64,000 nucleotides of DNA, from positions 62,001 through 126,000 of the forward strand of contig JADCRB010000003.1 of the NCBI GenBank assembly GCA_021464245.1. Direction: 5' to 3'. The notes under the pieces were generated by a model. It did no database searches. It worked only from the letters and a program-made list of their open reading frames with translations, and had not been told where the DNA came from. Position 1 is the first letter of the stretch. Every line of letters begins with the position of its first letter. Origin of the DNA: Carallia brachiata. Taxonomy: Eukaryota; Streptophyta; Magnoliopsida; Malpighiales; Rhizophoraceae. The translations under genes and the position numbers were made by a program. Positions 10,726-20,332 of the stretch are shown one piece after another.

Positions 10726-13035
10726 ATTCCCTTTTCGCATCACTTGGGATGGGATGTTGTTTGGCTTTATCTACTCTAGTTTGCTGCTGCTAAATTACCG
10801 TGTTAGCATTGTTGGCTTTAGTGTCACTGCGGTGTTGGTGTGATCTACTGCTTCCTAGTTAGCTTCTCTGTCTGTCTGTCTATGGCTCACTAATTGGCCT
10901 GCCTGTCTGTCTGTCTATCCATGGCTTACTAATTGGCCAGTCTGTCTGTCTATGGTATTTGTCTGGAGTACTGCTGTTTAATGCATTTGAATGAACGAAG
11001 CTTTATTTTCTATGTCCTGTTTCCCCCATTTAAATTTTCTGTTCTAATTTGGTTTTTTGCTTTGGCAATCCTTTTTTCTCCTATTTCATTCTTTAATTAA
11101 TCTGGGGAGGATTAATTTCCAACAATTTGTGTGTCATTCTGCTGTAGTTGCATGCCATCGATATAAAGGAAATTTGTTAACCATCTTGATCTGTTCACCC
11201 CACTTCTCAGGGTCAGGGACACTCACCCCCACCAACAACACCCCCTCCCTTTTATTTATTTGGCCTTTTAATTTGAGTTCTGTTGTATTTCTCAAAAAAA
11301 AAAAAAAAAAAAAAGAGTTCTGTTGTAATTTATTGGCTTTTTTTAATTAGGAAATTTCAATATATCCTAGCCTAGTTGTACTACGCCTCACTCAGTTTTC
11401 AATTTTCACTACTTTTAATTGGCCGACAATTTAATTATTTCTCATGCTAATAATCTTTCCCAGTGCATAATAATAATTTGAATTGAGCTTATTCTTTCCC
11501 AGGTTATCCTTCAAGAAAGGTTAATTCCAACAATACTACTAGAAGCATCTCACATCATTGTTCTTTTTTAATTTTCTTTTTTAAAAACAAAAACCAAATT
11601 AAAATGTTGTCAACACATTCAGATTTATCTAAATCTCCACCGAGTAATAAAGTTTTAATTCCATTCGAGCAACCGTACGTCCCATTTAGTCCATCATATG
11701 CTAATTCACCCTTGATGCAACAAAAAAATGCATGACAAGCCATATCGTTGTTTAAGGCCCCAAAACAATGCTAATAAATGTAACAGCCTTTTAAAATGGA
11801 TCAAGATTGTGGCAAAAATACCATTCTATCCCTTGCATTTTACATGAAAATCTAAATGATTCGTGAGTGTCATTCTGTAGGAGTTGCCATAGTTATAAAG
11901 GTAATTAGTTGACCATATTGATCTATTCGTCACACTTCTCATTTTATATAAAAATCTACACGAAAATCATGTAGATTTTCATTTTATGTGAAAATCTACA
12001 TGATTCGTGAGTGTCATTCTATAGTTATAAAGGTAATTTGTTGACCATATTGATCTGTTCGCCCCACTTCTCAGGGACACTCCCAGTCCCACCACCGCCA
12101 CCGCTCCGCCCCTTTTATTTATTTAGCCTTTTAATTTGAGTTATGTTGTAATGTATTGGCTTTTTCTCTCTTTTTTTTTTTTAAAGGAAATTTCAATATA
12201 TCTCAGCGTAGTTGTATTGCGCCTCACTCAGTTTTTAAATGTCACTACTTTTAATTGGCTAACAATTTTCTCGTTTTTCATACTAATAATTTTTCCCAGT
12301 GCATAAAAATATTGAATGGTAAAAGTAGAATTGAGCTTATTTGTCTGCTTTTCTTTATTTTCGTAATTTCCACTGGGAAAGCATTTCATTACAAAGAACA
12401 TGTGTCATTTCGAGATTTCGATGACATTAATTCCAGCAGTACTACTAAAAGCATCTGACATCATCGTTCCTTTTTTTTTTTTAAAGAAACTTTCATCAAC
12501 TAACACCAAAAAAAAAAAGAAAAGAAAAGCCAAAATTAAATGGTTGTCAACATATTCAGATTTATCTAAATCTCCACTGAGTAACCAGGTTTTAATTCCT
12601 TTCGAGCAAACTTGCGTCCCCTTTAGTCCATCTTATTCTAATGCACACTTGATGCAAAAACAAAATGCATGACAAGCCATATGCATGGTTGCCTAAGGTC
12701 CCAAAACAATGCTAATAAATGTATGAGCTTTTTAAAATGGATCAAGACTATGACAAAGATGCCATTCTATCCCTTGCATTTTATTTGAGCATCTACATGA
12801 TTCGTTATTTTGAAATAATTAAGGAAAGGAAATAATTGGATGCATGAACAAAACCGCAAATTTATTGGGATACCTTCAACATAGAAAATAAAATAATAAT
12901 CAAAATTTCTTTTTCCTGAAAAAGATAATTTTTTTTTCACTAATTATAATTTTTCTTCATGTTGATTTGGCGATCAGGATGCGGACCAATAAGATCAGGA
13001 ACGCCCCTTTGTGGTGAGAAATCAAAACTTTTATC
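10726..13035. other. Repeat-rich 3' flank of nsLTP copy 1
   Basis: No gene is supported. It holds CTGT-rich short tandem repeats (about 10865-10955) and a long A tract near 11296. Two or more diverged internal copies of one block each end in the GACAAGCCATAT repeat (11728-11815 and 12664-12750). A perfect 13-bp hairpin lies at 11968-12002. The same arrangement, more diverged, recurs at 18841-20180 with no nsLTP coding region in front of it. The flank is repeated in copies 2 and 3. Confidence 0.6.
11968..12002. repeat. Perfect inverted repeat, 13-bp arms, 9-nt loop
   Basis: CATGTAGATTTTC at 11968-11980 is followed after nine bases by its exact reverse complement GAAAATCTACATG at 11990-12002. 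It is retained in copy 2 (about 43590-43624) and copy 3 (about 58448-58482). Function unknown; it may be a remnant of small element ends. Confidence 0.7.
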
Positions 13036-13040
13036 AGCCA

Positions 13041-13243
13041 ACCTTTTTATATATGGTTAGAATCATCAAAGATTTTATAGGATTCAGGAAATAATTTTTG
13101 ATATAATTTCGATATTATTGTTATTATTTATAATTATTTTTCTTTTTTCTTTATGTACAGTCTTTCTATATAAATTGAGGTCACCTTTATATAACGAACA
13201 GACAAATATTAATCTCTCAAAAAGTCTCTCCAAACCTTTATCA
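13041..13243 (+). repeat. 5' LTR of copia element, copy 1
   Basis: It aligns to 18137-18353 from the GTTAGAATCATCAAAGAT block to the terminal TTTATCA. The expected TGTTAGAAT start is missing, as if the outer end were deleted. A TATA-type TATATAAAT block near 13168 could be the old LTR promoter. Confidence 0.75.
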
Positions 13244-13255
13244 TGATATCAGAGC
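13244..13255 (+). other. Primer-binding site
   Basis: TGATATCAGAGC directly follows the LTR and differs by one base from the TGGTATCAGAGC typical of plant copia elements primed by initiator methionine tRNA. Copy 2 has a small ATATC duplication inside this site (about 44863-44879). Confidence 0.7.
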
Positions 13256-13639
13256 CCTTCTCGATTTATTGAGACAAAAATTGCTCCACATCATTCGGCT
13301 TCGTTGATTGTTGGTCATGTATATCCGGTTCTTTTATTATTGGTGTTTCACTTTCTACTTCTAGTGGTGCTGTTCATCCGGCTTTGTCATTATTGCCGGC
13401 GGTCACCCCATAGTCCATTCACTTTTGTGGCTCGCAATTCTAGATTCTCAAATTTGGTGGGCTTTTGGACCCATTTTCTTTCCGATTTTTCACACAAAAG
13501 TTATAGAAATCCATTCGCACAGAAGCTCAACGCTGTAAAAAATGCCTCAATCAGAGTCTGCACGCGCCATCACATGCCTTGCCATAAGTCTACCGGTGAT
13601 CCACTCTTAGCCATGCGCTAGTAGGATTTGGAGGTTGAA

Positions 13640-13785
13640 GACGACCACGTCATCAGCCACGTGTCTGTCACATCATTATTATTGCCACGTGTTAGAATAT
13701 TATTGGCCACCTTTTGCCAGGACATTGTAGACGTGTTTATCCACGTGTTCGTTATGTCAGCCAATTTGACTGCCACGTCAGTAAC
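13640..13785 (+). promoter_or_regulatory. Cluster of six ACGT-core motifs in the copia leader
   Basis: Six ACGT cores lie within about 145 bases: three CCACGTGT G-box or ABRE-like sites, two CCACGTCA or CCACGTC sites and one GACGTG. Plant bZIP factors bind such cores, and clusters are typical of ABA- or stress-responsive promoters. Here they sit between the primer site and gag. The same cluster occurs at about 45270-45420 and 60120-60290; the third has an additional CCACGTCA created by a local duplication. Activity is unknown. Confidence 0.5.
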
Positions 13786-14113
13786 TGTTGACTGAACCAG
13801 TTCAAATATTTGACTGTCCGGTTCAACCACTTTTGGCCTGATTTAACCAGTTTAGATCGGTTTTTAAGGTTTTTTGACATCCTCTTTTTATTTTTGAGGT
13901 CTGTTTCTTCAAACTCTGACTATACAGACTGGTTTTGGTACGTCTTATACTTGATTCTGCACAGTTTATCTCTATTTGACTGCTGATATAAAAAAAATTT
14001 GAAACCTCTATGCCGATAAGCACTATTTTGATAAGACAAATTATGTTCTATGGTCCCAAGAGATGTACAGCATCCTAAAGGGGCGCAAACTCTGACCTTA
14101 TGTTAGTGACTTA

Positions 14114-14963
14114 GTGGAGATATTCCAAAGCCTGCTTGCTTCAGCAAAAGACAAAGAAAAGGTAGAGTCATCTGAGAAGTTGGATGAGCAGCTTGAGGAA
14201 TGGGAGAGCAACAATCACAAAATCCTCACATTGTTTCGAAATACTTGTGTTCCGATCATTAAACTTCAATCTGGTTGTCTTTGTACAGTGAAGGAAGTAT
14301 GGGATCTGTTAGCTTCCAGATATTCTATTTGTGATGTTGCACATCAGTATCAGTTCCTCGGTAATCTCTATCATTTAAAACAACAGTCGGGTCAGTCTAT
14401 CAATACTTTTCTATCTCAAATGCATGTTATATGGAACCAACTAGCACTTGTTGAACCTGTATGGGATTATCCCTTTGATGCTGTTAAATTCTCACAGTAT
14501 AAAGATAGAATGAGGATCATGCAATTTCTTATGGCTCTTATTGATGATTATAAACTTGTGCGAGCTTCTCTATCACAATCCATTACCTTCTTTGGAAAGT
14601 GTAGTTGTTGAACTACTCTTTGAGGAAACTTGTTTAGCCACCATGCGGGCTCATCGTCCTACTACACCTGCTCCTGTTGATACTATTTTGCTCACATTTT
14701 CTTCCTCCACTCAGCGTCATTTTATACCTGCTCCTGCTAACAATGTCCTATTTACCTCTTCTCCATCTAATTAGCGTAAATTGAGTTGTCACTATTTTCA
14801 TAAATCAGGGCATCACATCTCAGAATGCTGCAAGTTGCTAGCCAAGAACCAGTCAGGTTCTACACAGTCAAGCAATTGTAGAGGTAATTTTAGTAAAATT
14901 GTTGTTGCTACCACTACTGTTACTGAGAATTTGTCCACTGATCTCGAAACTCTCTTAAGCTAA
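14114..14963 (+). pseudogene. copia gag remnant with damaged zinc knuckle
   Basis: The frame 14114-14611 resembles the copia gag polypeptide (UBN2-like), with the VWDLLASRYS and YHLKQQSGQSI blocks. A frame change follows. The nucleocapsid knuckle at about 14790-14835 reads CHYFHKSGHHISECC. The second zinc cysteine has become phenylalanine, so the CCHC knuckle would not fold normally. Stop codons follow at about 14772 and 14961. Copies 2 and 3 share these defects. Confidence 0.75.
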
Positions 14964-14999
14964 GTTGACTTTGATACCCTCAAACAGCCTTAACTAAAT

Positions 15000-16320
15000 C
15001 TAGTAATTCCTCTTCTGCCCTATCAGTTGTTCTAGGTAAATCCAAATCTTGGTTCTTTGACTTTGAATGTTATAATTATACGACCTCTAATATTATACTT
15101 TTTCAGTCAAAACAAGTGTTCCCGTATGCACCTATCATTTATACTATTGATAATTCTCCAATGCATGTTAGTCATACTAGCAACATTTCTACTCCAAACT
15201 TAGCTTTATCTGATACCTTCTTAGCTGTCAATCTTACCTTAAATCTTATTTTTGTGGTCAATTGTGTGACTTTGGTCTTGACTTACACTTCTCTTCTACT
15301 ATTGTCGCGTGTAGGATCCAAAGACAGGTCAAATTCTTGGGACAGGCCGTAAAGTTGGACGCTTGTTTGAAGTTGCCTCCTTGATAATTCCTAATTCATC
15401 TAATAATCATTATGCTGCATCTGTTTCCTCTACATTTTGGCATTCTCGTCTTGGTCATATTTCTCATTCCAAATTGAGTCCTTTAATTTCAAGTGGTGTT
15501 TTAGGTTCTGTTAAACATGTTGAGACTTATTGTGTTACATGTCAACTTACAAAACATCATGTTTTACCTTTTAATAACAGTGATTCTATTTCTTCTGCAC
15601 CATTTGATTTGATTCATTCTAATAGTTGGGGACCCTCTCTTATTGATACTATGGGTGGATCACGTTACTTTGTGATATTTATTGATAATTACTCACGCTA
15701 TACATGGTTTTATCTTATGAAGAATTATTTTGAGCTATTAGATATCTATTCACAATTTGCTACTATGATCAAAACTTAGTTTTCTCAAAATATCAAATTG
15801 TTTCATATTGATAATGCCATGGAATATAAAAACTCAAATTTTTGCAGCTTCTTTCTCAATCTAGTACCATTCTACATTGCTCTTGTCCAGGTACCTCATA
15901 GCAGAATGGACATGCCAAATGCAAATATCGCTACATCTAATCAGACACATTCGAGCCCTTATCATTTCTACTTTTATCCTGAACGATTTTGGGGAGAAAC
16001 TGCTCTTACAGTTGTATATACAATCAATCGAGTTCCATCCAAAGTTATCAACGGTGTGTCCCCTTTTGAGCCCTTTTATGGTACATTACCTTTCTATCAA
16101 TCTCTTCGAGTCTTTGGTTATGCTTGTTTTGTACTATTAAAACCTTATGAAAAAACCAAGTTAGATTCTCGAGTTCGCTTGTGTTACTTTTTGGGTTATG
16201 GGATTGAACAAAATGATATTGACGTTGGGATATGGTCTCCAAACATTTTCGCATTTCTCGTCATGTCATTTTTTGGGAACATAAGATATTTTTTTCTCTT
16301 TCCTCTTTTCAGTTAAATGC
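15000..16320 (+). pseudogene. copia protease and integrase remnant
   Basis: A WFFDFECYNY-type block near 15051 sits where the protease WxxDSG region should be; the DSG motif is not present. DPKTGQILGTGRKVG appears near 15319 in a shifted frame and marks the pre-integrase domain. FWHSRLGH with HVETYCVTCQ gives the HHCC zinc domain, followed by core blocks. DLIHSNSWGPS replaces the usual D before the WGPS block, and DNAMEY stands in for the second catalytic region. A stop at 15777 interrupts the core. The integrase would be inactive. Confidence 0.75.
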
Positions 16321-16639
16321 TTCCTCATAATTATTTTTCACTGATCCTTCTGTTGACTTGCTGACAAACACTTCATCACAATCTTTTACTCCATGAAATC
16401 TTTTTCCTTTTAGTTTTGATACAGGTTCAATAGGTAGTAGACCACCGGCTAATCCTGAAGCATCTTCCATATCTGTGGATCCTACACCTTCCATTGAGTC
16501 TTCCTCTAAGCCTCAACTTGAACGCCATTCTTCGCGAGTGAGTAAACTACTTTCTCATCTTAAAGATTTTGTTGTTTATTCCACCGTTGCCACTTTAGAT
16601 AAACTTCAAACTTATCGAGAGGCAAGTACTAACCCTTTG

Positions 16640-17300
16640 TGATAGCAAGCAATGGTAGAAGAATTGCAGGCCTTATCTAAAACTCACACCTGAGATTTGG
16701 TTGAACTACCTCTTGGTAAATCAGCTACTGGATGCAAGTGAGTCTACAAGATTAAAACCAAATCAGATGGATCTATTGAATGTTATAAACTCGATTAATG
16801 GCTAAAGGTTTTACTCAAGAGTATGAGATTGACTATAAGGAGACTTTTACTCTAGCAGCACGAATCACATCAGTCCAGAGTTTGTTAGCAGTTGCTGCAG
16901 TTCGACATTGGAAACTTTTTCAAATAGATGTTAAGAATGTCTTTCTTAATGGAGATTTTACGGAGGAAGTTTACATGCAACCTCCACCTGGATATGATCA
17001 TCCCTTCAATATGGTCTGCCATCTTTGCTGAGCACTCTATGGTCTCAAATAGACTTTGGGTATGGTTTGCCAAATTCAGTACAATTGTGCACCAGTTTGG
17101 TTTTTCTTCTATCCCTTACGATACTTCTTTGTTAATGCGCAAAAGTGCTAATGGAATCATTTTACTCTTACTTTATGTTAATGATATGATTACCATAGAA
17201 GATGATTTGCAGGGCATTAATGATTTCAAGTGGTATCTCAGTCAACAATTTGAGATGAAGGATCTTAGTTTACTCAATTATTTCTGGGTTTAGAAGTTTC
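16640..17300 (+). pseudogene. copia reverse transcriptase remnant, catalytic YVDD changed to YVND
   Basis: Recognisable blocks are [16 protein letters not shown] (16801 on), [25 protein letters not shown] and ALYGLK. A stop falls at the HLC-ALYGLK junction and a TAG sits in place of the usual glutamine after ALYGLK. The catalytic box reads YVND (17174-17185), with the first aspartate replaced by asparagine. Copies 2 and 3 carry the same change, so it predates the duplication. Copy 1 alone has TGG-to-TGA changes near 16693 and 16741. Confidence 0.8.
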
Positions 17301-17477
17301 TTTTAATTTTATAGGATATTATTTGTCTCAAGCCAAATATGTCTCTGATTTGCTCAATCGAGCAGGGATCAATGATAGCAAAATTTCTTCAATGCCTCTT
17401 GAGTACAATGCCAAATTCTTTCCACTGATGGCGCACTGTTAAAGCATTCTACTCTTTATTGACAGCTAGTTGAGAGT

Positions 17478-18122
17478 TTGGTATATCTTACTGTTACTCG
17501 ACCAGACATTGCTTATGCTGTACATATGGTTAGTCAGTTCATGGCAGCACCTCAGTCCACTCACTATGCTGCTATTTTTCAATTTTTTTGCTATATCAAC
17601 ACAACTATATTCCACAGTCTTCATTTCTCTATTTACTCATCGCTCGAGTTGCAAGCCTATTTTGATGTTGATTGGGCAGATGATCTTACAGACAGACGTT
17701 CTACCATAGGATATTGTTTCTTTTTTGGAGATTCTCTCATTTCTTGACATAGCAAAAAGCAAACAGTTACAACCCAATCTAGTACTAAAACTGAATACTG
17801 GGCTCTTGTAGATACTGAATCTGAGTTATTATGGCTTTGATGGCTCCTACAGGATATGAGTATTACACATTTCTTAGCTACACTTATTCATAGTGACAAT
17901 CGTAGTGCCATCCAAATTGCTCACAATGATGTTTTCCATGAGTGGACTAAGTCCATTGAGAATGATTGTCATTTTGTTTGTCAGCATATTGTGCAAAATA
18001 CTATTTGCTGGGTCTTTGTTTCTTCAGCTGATCAGACAACTGGTATCTTCACCAAGACTCATCCACCTAGATGGCACTCTGATTTGGTTTCCAAACTCAA
18101 GTTGGCCATTTTACAATCTTGA
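17478..18122 (+). pseudogene. copia RNase H remnant
   Basis: YLTVTRPDIAYAVHMVSQFM begins the conserved connection region. YFDVDWADD corresponds to the first catalytic aspartates and RRSTIGYCFFF to the following strand. The later blocks (SKKQTVTTQSSTKTEYWAL, HSDNRSAIQIAHN) are present but separated by stops. The region ends just before the purine tract of the 3' LTR. Confidence 0.75.
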
Positions 18123-18136
18123 GTTTGAGGGAGGCA

Positions 18137-18353
18137 TGTTAGAATCTGTTTATATGTAGTTAGAATCATCAAAGATCTTGCAGGATTCAAAAAATGATTC
18201 TGGATATGACTTCGATATTATTTTCATTATTTGTAATTATCTTTATTTCCTTTTCATGTACAGTTCTCCTGTATAAATTGAAGTCACCTCTCAATATAAT
18301 GAACAGGCAAACATTATTCTCTCAAAAAGTCTCTCCTCACTTCACTTTTATCA
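18137..18353 (+). repeat. 3' LTR of copia element, copy 1
   Basis: It starts TGTTAGAATC directly after the purine-rich tract and ends TTTATCA, matching the end of the 5' LTR. The terminal dinucleotides are TG and CA. It is followed by AGCCA, the right target duplication. Confidence 0.8.
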
Positions 18354-18358
18354 AGCCA

Positions 18359-18840
18359 AAAGTACAAACAAAAATTCCAATAAGCACAAGTTAAGAACCA
18401 TGATTTCTATCAAAATTAAATAAATAAGTGAATAAAGAAACATAATATCGATGGTGTTCTGCAGCTGCAGAATGTGTGCAACCAATCAAAGCAGAAAGAA
18501 CAAAAACACTTTCAGAACATTAACCAATCTCCTTTGCCTCATTTTGATTCAAGTATGTGCGCCCACACACGCGCACTTGCTGTTGCCCCAATAAAAATTG
18601 TAGGAAAGATAAAGCCGATAAAACATGTTACAATAGAGCCATTTAAATGGCTCCACAAAACCAAAAAGAAAAAAAACAAAAGGCGCCTCCTACCCCCTTG
18701 ATATCAAAAAAACCAAAGCAAGTCATAGAATCTTGTAAACAACACAAAAACAATGATAAATGAGCTCCAGAATCATGAAAAAAGGGTAAGACGGAATAAA
18801 GGAACACCTTGTTGTTTCAAAGTTTACAATATATAATTTG
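18359..18840. other. Unassigned spacer with a perfect 18-bp palindrome
   Basis: No gene or known repeat is recognised. It contains a CACACACGCGCAC stretch near 18571 and the palindrome GAGCCATTTAAATGGCTC at 18636-18653, followed by an A- and C-rich tract. Confidence 0.4.
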
Positions 18841-19184
18841 TATGTCTGTCTATGGTATGTGTATGGAGTATTGCTGTTTAATACTTTTGAATGAATTAAG
18901 CTTTATTTTGTATGTCATTTTTTCCCTATTAATTAAATTTTCTCTTCTCTGGTGTTTTGGTTTGGCAATCTTCTTTTTCTCCTATTTCATTCTTTAATTA
19001 ATTTGGGAAGGATTAATTTCCAATCATTTTGTGGTGGTTGCATGCCATCGATATAAAGGTAAATTTGTTAACCATATTGATCTGTTCATCCTACTTCTCA
19101 AGGACGCTCCCAGTCCCAACACCACCACTACTCCCTCTCTTTAATTTATATAGCCTTTAATTTGAGTTATGCTGTAATTTATGG

Positions 19185-19218
<34 letters not shown>

Positions 19219-19700
19219 TAAAGGAAATTTCAATATATCCCAGCCCGGCTAGTTGTACGGCCCCTCACTTAGATTTCAATTTTCACTAGTTTTAATTGGC
19301 TAACAATTTTCTCGTTTCTCATACTAATAATCTTTCCCAGTACATTAATTCGAGCAATACTACTAGAAGCATCTCACGCCATTTTTTTTCCTTTTTTAAT
19401 TTTCTTTTTTTTATAAAAAACCAAATTAAATTGTTGTCAACATATTCAGATTTTCCTAAATCTCCACTGAGTAATCAAGTTTTAATTCCATCGAGCAACC
19501 GTACGTCCCATTAGTTCATCTTTTTCTAATTCACCCTTGATGCAACAAAAAAATGCATGACAAGCCATAGTTTAAGGTCCCAAAACAATGCTAAATGTAT
19601 GAGCCTTTTAAAATGGATCAAGATTATGACAAAATGCCATTTTACCCCTTGCATTTTATATGAGTATAATCTACATGATTCGTTTTTTTTAGAGAATTAA
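18841..19700 (+). repeat. Diverged relic of the nsLTP 3' flank, without the gene
   Basis: It begins with the TGTCTGTCTATGG block and follows the same order as 10930-11860: the ACTGCTGTTTAAT and GAAGCTTTATTTT region, the ATGCCATCGATATAAAGG block, a CT microsatellite where copy 1 has an A tract, then the GACAAGCCATA repeat at 19553. It is far more diverged than the three young copies. The coding region that should precede it is absent, so this looks like the tail of an older lost nsLTP duplicate. Confidence 0.65.
19182..19213. repeat. (CT)n microsatellite
   Basis: A run of about 15 CT units inside the nsLTP 3' flank relic. Confidence 0.9.
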
Positions 19701-19785
19701 TGAAAGGAAATAATTGAATGAATGTGTTTATGCGTCCTAAAAACTGCAAATTTGTTGGCATATATTCAACATAGAAAATAAAAAT

Positions 19786-20180
19786 AAGGATCAAAATTTC
19801 TTTTTTTCTAAAAAAGATAAACTTTTCTTTTTTGACAATTATAATTTCCTTTTATGTTGATTTGATGACCAGGATGCTGACCAATAAGATCAGGAATGCC
19901 CCTTTTGTGTTGATTTGGTGATTATAATTAGGAATGCCCATTTAATGTTGATTTAGCCGATCGAACACATTTGGAAATTATAATAAGGATCAAAATTTCT
20001 TTTTTCTAAAAAAAGATAAACTTTTCTTTTTTGACAAATTATAATTTTCCTTTTATGTTGATTTGATGATCAGGATGCTGACCAAGAAGATCAGGAATGC
20101 CCCTTTTGTGTTGATTTGGTGATTATAATCAGGAATGCCCATTTAATGTTGATTTAGCCGATCGAACACATTTGGAAAAA
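19786..20180. repeat. Two tandem units of about 199 bp
   Basis: The unit from AAGGATCAAAATTTC to CACATTTGGAAA occurs at 19786-19984 and again at 19985-20180 with few differences. The inner block (GATCAGGATGCTGACCAA) also resembles the sequence just upstream of the copia element (12970-13010). No coding content. Confidence 0.85.
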
Positions 20181-20332
20181 AAGGTCAAATCCTTCGATAT
20201 AAATCTTTGCTTACAAAAACATACCAAAACATAGTCTATAAAACAAGGTGGTAGCAGAGCCCCATTGTGCTTTTCCCTGGAGAGAATTATAATTAAGAAG
20301 AAATTAGAGGAAAGACCAATCGAAAGAAAACA

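Larger units (their letters stand above)
2517..18353 (+). repeat. Large duplicated unit, copy 1 (about 15.8 kb)
   Basis: This copy matches 34154-48983 and, from about 7534 onward, 54043-64000. The match is almost base for base and most differences are single-base or homopolymer indels. It contains two diverged tandem halves (about 3900-6300 and 6470-8760), the nsLTP gene, a long repeat-rich 3' flank and a whole copia element with both LTRs. Copy 2 stops at the position equivalent to about 17353. The right boundary of copy 1 cannot be fixed from this window. Confidence 0.85.
13036..18358 (+). mobile_element. Ty1/copia LTR retrotransposon, decayed, copy 1 (complete ends)
   Basis: The element (13041-18353) lies between AGCCA at 13036-13040 and AGCCA at 18354-18358, a 5-bp target duplication. 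The short LTRs are about 203 and 217 bp. The 5' LTR seems to lack its first nine or so bases. A primer site TGATATCAGAGC (13244-13255) follows the 5' LTR, one base off the usual initiator-Met site. A purine tract GAGGGAGG (18128-18135 area) precedes the 3' LTR. The inner order is gag, degenerate protease, integrase, reverse transcriptase, RNase H, which is copia order. Many stops and frameshifts are present. The two LTRs differ by eye at about one base in seven, so the insertion is old. Confidence 0.85.

Noticed and set aside
11057..11350. 97-codon frame in the nsLTP 3' flank
   Set aside because: It depends on a poly(A) tract read as lysines. It is repeated in the other copies only by duplication and the diverged relic at 18841 does not keep it.
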